Positions 1 to 6,032 of a stretch of DNA of 64,000 nucleotides are shown here, piece by piece. The DNA is from Candidatus Gracilibacteria bacterium CG17_big_fil_post_rev_8_21_14_2_50_48_13 (GTDB taxonomy: Bacteria > Patescibacteriota > Gracilibacteria > 1-14-2-50-48-13), in assembly GCA_002783265.1 (NCBI GenBank), contig PFFG01000004.1:35598-99597 (forward strand). The letters run 5' to 3'. Position numbers and translations under genes: made by a program. Every line of letters begins with the position of its first letter. Within the stretch, counting starts at the first letter, position 1. The notes below the pieces were generated by a model, which had not been told where the DNA came from, made no database searches, and saw only the letters and a program-made list of their open reading frames with translations.

Positions 1-88
1 CGGCCGCATGGGCGGGCAGAAGGAACGTCGTCAAAGCAAAACTCAGGCTTGCAAGGACGATCGTAAAGCGAGGAAGGGGAAAACGCAT
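1..88 (-). CDS. N-terminus of an exported protein (partial, runs off left edge)
   Basis: An ATG at 86-88 on the minus strand opens a frame that stays open to base 1. Its first 29 residues form a textbook signal peptide: a short basic start (MRFPLPRF), a hydrophobic core and an AHA-A cleavage site. The mature protein lies outside the window, so its function cannot be read. It follows the Fur-family gene on the same strand, and a perfect 7-1-7 palindrome sits 12 nt upstream of its start. A metal-regulated exported protein, such as a metal-binding solute receptor, is therefore plausible but only inferred. Confidence 0.6.
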   Translation of the reverse strand, partial: MRFPLPRFTIVLASLSFALTTFLLPAHAA

Positions 89-99
89 GCGGAAAAGAG

Positions 100-114
100 T
101 AGTGATTATCACTA
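100..114. promoter_or_regulatory. 7-1-7 palindrome, candidate Fur-family operator
   Basis: TAGTGAT-T-ATCACTA is a perfect inverted repeat with 7-base arms and a single central base. This is the geometry of Fur/PerR/Zur boxes (compare TGATAAT-N-ATTATCA). It lies between the Fur-family gene and the exported-protein start at 88. The position fits autoregulation of, or repression by, the neighbouring regulator. The metal sensed cannot be told from the site. Confidence 0.5.
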
Positions 115-159
115 TACTCTCTAGCAGAACCCAAAGGGCCTGGCAATCGGAAAGATGTG

Positions 160-588
160 CTAGTCTTGGCACGTGGGGCAACGTCCAAAAAACTCGAGGG
201 CGTGTCTTTCAATCACAAAGCCGGTCTCTTTCGCGATACGTACTTCTTCGGTGAAGAGTTCGTTGGACAGTTTCACATCAAGAATGTCGCCGCACTGTGT
301 ACAGATCACATGGTGATGGTGGTCATCACACGCAAGCTCGTAGCGTTTTTGGAGATCGCCAAAATCAATTTCGAGGATGATCTCGTGATTTTTGAGCTGT
401 TCCAGTTGACGATAAATGGTGGTTTTATTTGCAAGAATGCCCTGCCCATGGAGATGTTCAAGAATCATGCCCACCGTCACGGGAGCGACATTTGCCTCAA
501 AAAATTCCAGCGTGGCAAGCAGAGCTTTGGTGCGTCTAAGCCCTGTTTTTTTCAGTTTCTGCTGGGAGGTGGACTTGTGCTGGTGCAT
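160..588 (-). CDS. Fur-family metal-responsive transcriptional regulator
   Basis: This 142-residue protein has the Fur fold order. An N-terminal winged helix (about 10-75) contains the recognition-helix sequence NKTTIYRQL. A metal-binding and dimerisation half follows, with DDHHHH at 88-93, a CxxC at 96/99 and a second CxxC at 137/140, the usual structural zinc pair. The length is normal for Fur, Zur or PerR, and sequence alone does not separate these. The ATG at 588 lies 53 nt inside the upstream nucleotidase gene, and no later start would keep the DNA-binding domain, so the two genes overlap and are probably co-transcribed. The palindrome at 100-114 just downstream is a likely target. Confidence 0.88.
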   Translation of the reverse strand: MHQHKSTSQQKLKKTGLRRTKALLATLEFFEANVAPVTVGMILEHLHGQGILANKTTIYRQLEQLKNHEIILEIDFGDLQKRYELACDDHHHHVICTQCGDILDVKLSNELFTEEVRIAKETGFVIERHALEFFGRCPTCQD

Positions 589-1444
589 GAAAAGAAAGGG
601 AAGAATTCATTGGAGCCCTTGCGTCCAGAAGGATCTCCTGCACGGGACGTAGAGAGCCGTTTCCAAACAGTATGGCATCAAAATAGGTTTGGTATTCCGG
701 AAGCATGTGTGCCTGATGATCCCCTAAGATGCCAATTCGTAGGACCATCGCATCGGGAAACATGTGGGCCATCTTACTATCGCCGACACTGTCGCCAAGC
801 ACAAGACAATGTGTGGGGCGAAGATTTGCAAGTCGGGGGGCGTCTAGGAGCCGTTTTGTGGTGTGCTTGTTATAGTTATGCATAATCGGCGCACTGATAT
901 CGAAGGAGCGGCCAACCTCGTCATAGAGAAAGAAATTGGAGACGATATCCGTCATGTGATAGAGGTCTTCCTTTGTATAGAACCCTCGAATGACTTCACC
1001 GAGACCTGCAGACAGAGTAATAAATGGGATATCTGCTTGCGCACAAAAATGCATCAAATCCCGTGCACCCTCACGAAGTCTAAAAAATCCCGCTTCGCTT
1101 CCTGCACGAAAGAGGAGATCCTGGGAGATCCCTTCCGAAAACATGAGCTGATAGTGGCGGCTCCACCATTCGTGCATCTTTTCCGCGCGCTCCTCAAAAG
1201 AGAGCAGAGGATCAATATCGAAATGAATGAATTGCTCGTACAATGCAGCGGCTTCTCGTCGGTATCTGAGCGTTGTTTCCTCCATTTCACGAACACAACC
1301 TACAGAAGAGTACACCCGCCGCCCATCCTCATGCGTAAAGGCCGTGAGGGTATAATCAAAATCACTAATGACGGCAAGCCGTACGCCCTCTTGACGGAAA
1401 GAGTGCATCAAATTTTCCCAAACAACACGGTCGGTGATGAGCAT
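536..1444 (-). CDS. UMPH-1 / cytosolic 5'-nucleotidase III-like HAD phosphatase
   Basis: This 302-residue HAD-superfamily protein has the signature set of pyrimidine 5'-nucleotidase (UMPH-1, eukaryotic NT5C3). The nucleophile loop DFDYTLT has Asp28 and Asp30, motif II is TLSAGLGEVI (about 143-152), VSNFF and NKH occur at about 168-194, and GDSVGDSKMA is at 217-226. The family hydrolyses nucleoside 5'-monophosphates, classically CMP and UMP, using Mg2+. It carries no signal peptide, so it should be cytosolic. The family is best known from eukaryotes. It overlaps the Fur-family gene by 53 nt, an odd partner for nucleotide salvage. Substrate is inferred from family only. Confidence 0.8.
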   Translation of the reverse strand: MLITDRVVWENLMHSFRQEGVRLAVISDFDYTLTAFTHEDGRRVYSSVGCVREMEETTLRYRREAAALYEQFIHFDIDPLLSFEERAEKMHEWWSRHYQLMFSEGISQDLLFRAGSEAGFFRLREGARDLMHFCAQADIPFITLSAGLGEVIRGFYTKEDLYHMTDIVSNFFLYDEVGRSFDISAPIMHNYNKHTTKRLLDAPRLANLRPTHCLVLGDSVGDSKMAHMFPDAMVLRIGILGDHQAHMLPEYQTYFDAILFGNGSLRPVQEILLDARAPMNSSLSFHAPAQVHLPAETEKNRA

Positions 1445-1466
1445 GCAAGTCGGTCAGGTTTTTTGC

Positions 1467-1495
1467 TTTGTACTATAGAAAAAGCACAAAGTCAA
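1467..1495 (-). promoter_or_regulatory. candidate promoter of the nucleotidase-fur unit
   Basis: On the minus strand TTGACT (1495-1490) and TACAAA (1472-1467) are separated by 17 nt. Transcription would start near 1460, giving a leader of about 16 nt before the ATG at 1444. The -10 is weak. A better-looking TATAGT at 1477-1472 has only a 12-nt spacer. Confidence 0.35.
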
Positions 1496-1500
1496 TGCTG

Positions 1501-4500
1501 CTACCAATCGAGGGTCTTCTGAACAGCAATTTCTCCCTTTGCTGCTCGTTCCAAAATGTTCGCCATATCCGCAAGGGGTGCAATGCTCAGGAACTTGTTT
1601 GTGTTCATTCCTTCCCAGTGCAGTTTGTTTCCCATGCGCACGATACCGTTCAAATAGTCTTTAAAGACTCGTTCGAAGTCCAGTCCCAGGGTATTCGTTA
1701 AAATAAGGGGACGAATGTGGGCAGGGAGTGGAGGAAGTTCTTCACGTGCCTCTGGATGAACATTTCTCGCAATGAGAGGTGCTTTTTGAGCGGTGTCCGT
1801 TTTGTACAGTGTACGACTTGCAGTCGTGACCTCTAAAAATTCTGGTTGTTGTTCTTTCCCGTCTTCAAGGCGCATGTGAAAGGTCATGGAGTCGCCCAGC
1901 TCGTTGTACATTTCCAGTGAAAGGACATAACCATTTTTGACAATGTTTCGTGTGACCCCATCGCGTTCACCGTAGTTGTGCTGTGAACCCTTTTGGTTAA
2001 TCAAATGATTGTGCTCGTACCGGTCCAGTTTGAAGCCAATGGAAATACATGACTCTGCATGGGGTACGTGAACGACTGCATTACCAAGTTCAGGTATGGT
2101 TATGCTTTGATCAAAGAGTGGAGAGATCTTTTTCGTAAAAAGTCTCGTCAGAAAATCTTCCCAAAGTGTTGGCAGTGTTGTTGTTTGGACATCAACAGGC
2201 AGCTTTTGCTCGTGCGCAAACCCCTCCATTGTTTCAAGAAAGTTCTTCATTTTGCTTTCTTGTTCCCATAAATCCGTCGAAAAAACACGGTGGCCAAGGA
2301 CACGGGTCATCATGCGTGTCGGTGCCTGCATGACAGGTAAAACAAGGTCTTTTCCTGCGGAAGCTTCAAAAGCACTTTCTTCCTGCTGATTGAGCAAATA
2401 GGGTACAGTCACAAAGTTATAGAGTTCTGCCTGGAAATCAGCCCATGCTTCATCCTGGAACTGGTAATAACATTCCGTTTCTTTGTAGCGAATCGGTTTT
2501 GCCGCAAGATGTTGCCCGTGAAATGTATGATCAAAAAACTGATGCAGATCTTTCGTTGGAAAATGTGTTGCGTCAGGCACCTCAAGATCCAGTACTTCCT
2601 GGAGTTGATTACTCACTAAAATCTTTCTTTCTGACTCTTTGTCGAGAATATACCAGCGAAGACCGTCATGTTCGAATAAATACACGCCGACCCCTGTTGC
2701 ATGGTGCGGAGCGGCCTCCATTTCAAGACCATCTTTTGTAATGTTGTCTTTTGAGGAAAAATAGCTGAGAGCCGCGACACGCTTGCGAAGCACTTCTGTC
2801 TCGTCATCGATGAAACAAACCGCTGGAGTAAAATGCCATGACATGTTGAGATGCTCTCCTTTGATAATTTCTGGAAGCAGACGATGGATTTTGAAGTGCT
2901 GGCCGAGATCTTTATGCTGAAGAAAGACAAGATCCATGCGATCATGGCGAGCAAAATTGTCGCCCACCGTTCGACCCGTGAGTTTTGCTGATGAAAGCAG
3001 CGTTCGTAGCTCTTGGTTTTCCCCTTCGTTGATACATTTGATCGTCAGTTTCAGCGTCTTGTGGTCGTTATCGCGAATAGGATGCACAACGGAGATTGTC
3101 CACTCACCTCGATCGCCGTGATAATGTATTCGTTTGATCACACCATTCAGTTCAGGTACGTCTGTGAGAAATTCCATCCCTTCCCGAAAGGATTCGCCAT
3201 GAAAACTACTAATAACATGCACGTTTCGCTGAGCGGCATCGCGACCAATGATTTCAAGAGGCGTGCCTTTCCCAATGGCTGGCAAAAGGCGCACTTTTTT
3301 CATGAATTGTGTGGTAAACTCAAGAGCGTGGTGAGCATGGGGCACATAGGCCGCCATGTCTGGTGATATAGAAACCGTCGTGTAGTGTAATCCTCCCAAT
3401 ATGAGTTCACCGAAGGTTTCACTTGCTCTTGTGGAACCTGCACCAATGTTCATGCCGCGATAGAGTGCCTTATCAAGAACCTTTGGGGTCGACCAAAACG
3501 GGATCCACGCCCCCTCTTTGTTTTGGACAAATGCCCAAATGCTTTCTCCTGGATGTATAAATTTATGAAGCTCAACGGTCTCACCCTGTTCATTTGCCTT
3601 TCCGTAAAATTTGTGCTCGATGACTTCAGGTGCACCTAAGAGTTCCTGTTCTTTTTTTATCCCTTCTTTTTGAGTGATTTGGCAAATCGTATTGTGCGCT
3701 ATTCGCGCCTTGCTCTGGTTGACGGGAATGGGTTTTTCCCGTGTTTCCAGAGAATGCCGCATAAGATGAGGCTGTTTTAAATTGACTGGATTCAGGGACA
3801 CCATTTCTACCTCGGGTTCTGTAACAGGTACCACCACATTGAGAGCAGGCATGTCCGGAATGGACGGGTTTTTTATCACTGCGGTCTGACTCATGCTCTC
3901 CACTTGATCGGGAGCAGATGCAAACCCTGCGTACATAGGTGGTGCGACATTCTCAATAGGCGCGGGGGGAAGTTGCTGCGTAACGGTTAAAATTTCTTTT
4001 TCCGTTGGCGCCAGACTCTTATAATACAGGTCTTTCATTAGTGCTTCCGCATGGAGTTTGAGATCCATACGAGCATCATTCATACGCTGAGAAAGGGGGA
4101 AATAGAGGGTTACCTCTTCAGGTATTTCCTCAAGGGATCGCGGTATTTCTTTCATTTCCAGAAAGGCAAGAATGCGATCCTGCGATTTGGATGAAACTTT
4201 TTCATAAAGCCTGTCTATGTCAGCAATCGTCAAGGTTTCAATGCGATGCAAAAATGCAAGGACAGGGTACTCACGAATAAGCGTTTCCTCGAAAAAGCGC
4301 AGAAAGGGAGCAAAAAGACTGAGCGCATTTTGGCGCTGTGCTCCTGGAAGAACAGCGCTTTCACCAATTTTTCGCCCGATGATAAACAGATTCCAGAGAC
4401 CGCCGACACCAATGTTTTTGAGTGTGGAAAGATCTTTGGGGAACTTGGCTGCGATGGTTTCAAAAAGGGTAATAACATTTCTTCGCAGAAAGAGCTCTGT

Positions 4501-5172
4501 TTCTAAATGATTTGCGGGTACATATTCCAAGGTTGTGGCGAGGAACTGGGCCATTTTCTCCATGGCGTAGGATTCGACACTCGAAAGAGATCGACTACGC
4601 ATTTGCGTCAATATCTCCTGAACTGCTTCTGGAATTTCCTGGGTTACTTTTTGCTCAGAAGTTTCTCGGATTGGTTCTGCGGGGACATCGGGCTTTTGCG
4701 GCGCATCCATATCTTTTGTGAGGAACACCGTTTGGTGTCTCTCCTGTGAGGGTAGTTCTGGATGGTCCACCAGAGTTGTTGCCAGGTGCTCTTCGTAGGC
4801 AGGCTCTTCTTCAGCTGGCGTTTCTACGGAACTTTCCTGTTCTGGCGCTGTTGAGCGCTTGAGATATTTTGCCATTCTCGCTGCCATTTCTTTTGGGTCC
4901 GTTGTCGTGGCGCGTTTTGGGGCTTCTGCCTGAGGAAGCTGAATTCGGGATGCAAAGGGGTCGTTCCTTCCCGTGTCGCGTTTTTCCCCAGCATGTTGCT
5001 TTGCGCGCGCTTCCGCTTCGCGTTTAGCTTTCATACGCTCCATCATAGTCATGGGCTTCTCGTTTGCGGTGGGGGCCATGTTTTGAGCAGAAGCAAGATT
5101 CAATTTTCGCTTCAATTCAGAGGCGCGTTCTTCAGGTGTTGGGGGGATCGGTGTATTTCCTCCGTTCATAGG
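1501..5172 (-). CDS. large orphan protein of about 1220 residues
   Basis: I do not recognise a family. The protein has no signal peptide or membrane segment. Its first 170 residues are charged and low in complexity (Lys/Arg/Glu/Pro-rich, with METMERMKAKRE-like stretches), so they are probably disordered. A helical region follows (about 190-400). The rest is mixed alpha/beta and rich in His and aromatic residues, as in RIHYHGDRGEWTISVVHPI. It is not repetitive at a level visible by eye. I prefer the ATG at 5172 because a -10 element (TATACT, 5205-5200) would place transcription start near 5193, after the alternative GTG at 5196. A cytosolic structural or scaffold protein is possible but unsupported. 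Confidence 0.75.
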   Translation of the reverse strand, partial: PMNGGNTPIPPTPEERASELKRKLNLASAQNMAPTANEKPMTMMERMKAKREAEARAKQHAGEKRDTGRNDPFASRIQLPQAEAPKRATTTDPKEMAARMAKYLKRSTAPEQESSVETPAEEEPAYEEHLATTLVDHPELPSQERHQTVFLTKDMDAPQKPDVPAEPIRETSEQKVTQEIPEAVQEILTQMRSRSLSSVESYAMEKMAQFLATTLEYVPANHLETELFLRRNVITLFETIAAKFPKDLSTLKNIGVGGLWNLFIIGRKIGESAVLPGAQRQNALSLFAPFLRFFEETLIREYPVLAFLHRIETLTIADIDRLYEKVSSKSQDRILAFLEMKEIPRSLEEIPEEVTLYFPLSQRMNDARMDLKLHAEALMKDLYYKSLAPTEKEILTVTQQLPPAPIENVAPPMYAGFASAPDQVESMSQTAVIKNPSIPDMPALNVVVPVTEPEVEMVSLNPVNLKQPHLMRHSLETREKPIPVNQSKARIAHNTICQITQKEGIKKEQELLGAPEVIEHKFYGKANEQGETVELHKFIHPGESIWAFVQNKEGAWIPFWSTPKVLDKALYRGMNIGAGSTRASETFGELILGGLHYTTVSISPDMAAYVPHAHHALEFTTQFMKKVRLLPAIGKGTPLEIIGRDAAQRNVHVISSFHGESFREGMEFLTDVPELNGVIKRIHYHGDRGEWTISVVHPIRDNDHKTLKLTIKCINEGENQELRTLLSSAKLTGRTVGDNFARHDRMDLVFLQHKDLGQHFKIHRLLPEIIKGEHLNMSWHFTPAVCFIDDETEVLRKRVAALSYFSSKDNITKDGLEMEAAPHHATGVGVYLFEHDGLRWYILDKESERKILVSNQLQEVLDLEVPDATHFPTKDLHQFFDHTFHGQHLAAKPIRYKETECYYQFQDEAWADFQAELYNFVTVPYLLNQQEESAFEASAGKDLVLPVMQAPTRMMTRVLGHRVFSTDLWEQESKMKNFLETMEGFAHEQKLPVDVQTTTLPTLWEDFLTRLFTKKISPLFDQSITIPELGNAVVHVPHAESCISIGFKLDRYEHNHLINQKGSQHNYGERDGVTRNIVKNGYVLSLEMYNELGDSMTFHMRLEDGKEQQPEFLEVTTASRTLYKTDTAQKAPLIARNVHPEAREELPPLPAHIRPLILTNTLGLDFERVFKDYLNGIVRMGNKLHWEGMNTNKFLSIAPLADMANILERAAKGEIAVQKTLDW

Positions 5173-5199
5173 TGGACGTAAAAATCGTAGGGTCACTCC

Positions 5200-5227
5200 A
5201 GTATAACACGGCTGTTCTACATCTGAA
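5200..5227 (-). promoter_or_regulatory. promoter of the 1220-residue orphan gene
   Basis: On the minus strand TTCAGA (5227-5222), a 16-nt spacer and TATACT (5205-5200) form a sigma-70-like promoter. The predicted start near 5193 leaves a leader of about 20 nt before the ATG at 5172. Confidence 0.45.
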
Positions 5228-5274
5228 ATAGGGAATTGTAAAGCGACAAACGGTGCGAGGACGTCACTTTTGCC

Positions 5275-5280
5275 TATACT
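5275..5280 (+). promoter_or_regulatory. -10 element of mscL
   Basis: TATACT lies 25 nt before the mscL ATG at 5305, so the leader would be about 18 nt. No convincing -35 hexamer is visible at the right distance. The sequence before the ATG is pyrimidine-rich (CTTTTCTCTCCTT) and has no Shine-Dalgarno motif. Confidence 0.4.
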
Positions 5281-5304
5281 CGGAGCACATACTTTTCTCT
5301 CCTT

Positions 5305-5787
5305 ATGGCAACAACAAAAAAATCCCCCAAGGCGGCCGATATCTCCGGAAACCCGAAAAAGTTTCTCGCAGAATTTCGTGACTTTATTTCACGGGGAAAT
5401 GTGCTCGATCTCGCTATTGGAGTGATTATTGGTGGAGCCTTTGGCAAGATTGTAACGTCACTGGTTGAAGATGTCATTATGCCACCCATTGGTGTGTTGA
5501 TGGGCGGCGTCAATTTTACGGATTTCAAGTGGGAGATGGTGCGTGCGTCCGTGGATGAAACGGGAAAAGTAATACCTGCGGTGTCTCTGAATTACGGTCG
5601 TTTCGGGCAAAACTTGTTTAATTTTCTGATCATTGCTTTGACCGTATTTGTTGCTATTAAAGTCATGGTGACACTGAAATCTCGGGTATTGAAAAAGGAG
5701 GAAGAGGAGGCAAAAGCAGAAAAGAAGAAGGATGCGGAAGAACTGAAAGTGCTGAAAGAGATTCGCGATCTGCTCAAGAAGGCATAG
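5305..5787 (+). CDS. mscL: large-conductance mechanosensitive channel MscL
   Basis: This 160-residue protein matches MscL, the homopentameric inner-membrane channel that releases solutes on hypo-osmotic shock. After a basic N-terminal extension of about 20 residues comes the amphipathic helix and first membrane span, with the conserved FISRGNVLDLAIGVIIGGAF (about 28-47). A periplasmic loop follows, then the second span (about 108-124, NFLIIALTVFVAIKV). The C-terminal helix is unusually long and charged (Glu/Lys-rich, about 128-160) and ends in the typical bundle EIRDLLKK. Length is slightly above the usual 130-150. It stands alone, transcribed away from the orphan gene, which shares the short divergent promoter region. 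Confidence 0.95.
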   Translation: MATTKKSPKAADISGNPKKFLAEFRDFISRGNVLDLAIGVIIGGAFGKIVTSLVEDVIMPPIGVLMGGVNFTDFKWEMVRASVDETGKVIPAVSLNYGRFGQNLFNFLIIALTVFVAIKVMVTLKSRVLKKEEEEAKAEKKKDAEELKVLKEIRDLLKKA

Positions 5788-5846
5788 TTTTTCCTTTACT
5801 TCTCCAGTGAAAATCAGTACAACTGGTGCGTGTCCCATCACTGCAT

Positions 5847-5932
5847 GCCGCGATGGTGAAATGGTAGACACGCACGCTTCAGGTGCGTGTGGGAGCAATC
5901 CTGTGAGAGTTCGAGTCTCTCTCGCGGCACCA
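5847..5932 (+). tRNA. tRNA-Leu(CAG), CCA encoded
   Basis: The acceptor stem GCCGCGA (5847-5853) pairs perfectly with TCGCGGC (5922-5928), followed by discriminator A and an encoded CCA at 5930-5932. The anticodon stem CACGC/GCGTG encloses loop TTCAGGT, giving anticodon CAG. The long variable arm (GTGGGAGCAATCCTGTG region) is typical of class II tRNA-Leu. The T arm contains GTTCGAGTC. Its last 19 nt are repeated 66 bp downstream. Confidence 0.95.
5914..5932 (+). repeat. 3' end of tRNA-Leu, copy 1 of a 19-bp direct repeat
   Basis: AGTCTCTCTCGCGGCACCA covers the T-arm and acceptor end of the tRNA. An identical 19-mer is found at 5980-5998. Duplicated tRNA 3' ends are the usual trace of site-specific integration or of partial tRNA duplication. 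Confidence 0.85.
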
Positions 5933-5957
5933 ATTAGTCAGTCAGTACAAACTAAAG

Positions 5958-5979
5958 ACCACCGTAGCGAAGCGGAGGT
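5958..5979 (+). other. imperfect hairpin between the tRNA-end repeats
   Basis: ACCACCG (5958-5964) and CGGAGGT (5973-5979) pair with one A-A mismatch around the loop TAGCGAAG. The hairpin abuts the second copy of the tRNA-end repeat. It has no following T tract, so it is not an obvious terminator. It may be a tRNA-processing structure or part of a small mobile element remnant. Confidence 0.4.
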
Positions 5980-5998
5980 AGTCTCTCTCGCGGCACCA
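5980..5998 (+). repeat. 19-bp copy of the tRNA-Leu 3' end (att-like)
   Basis: This is an exact repeat of 5914-5932, including the CCA. Only 47 bp separate the two copies. No integrase or cargo gene lies between or beside them, so this is at most a footprint of an old or minimal insertion, or a duplicated tRNA fragment. Confidence 0.7.
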
Positions 5999-6032
5999 TT
6001 GAGTTCATGAGCGAGACTGGCGTGTGTTTCTT

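Noticed and set aside
157-885. 242-residue plus-strand frame over the Fur-family and nucleotidase genes
   Set aside because: It is antisense to two genes with clear family motifs and shows no recognisable domain.
5194-5196. GTG start for the 1220-residue orphan
   Set aside because: The -10 at 5205-5200 would put the transcript start at or after this codon; the ATG at 5172 fits a short leader.
5807-6010. 67-residue plus-strand frame covering the tRNA region
   Set aside because: It reads through tRNA-Leu and its 3'-end repeat; the tRNA explains the sequence.
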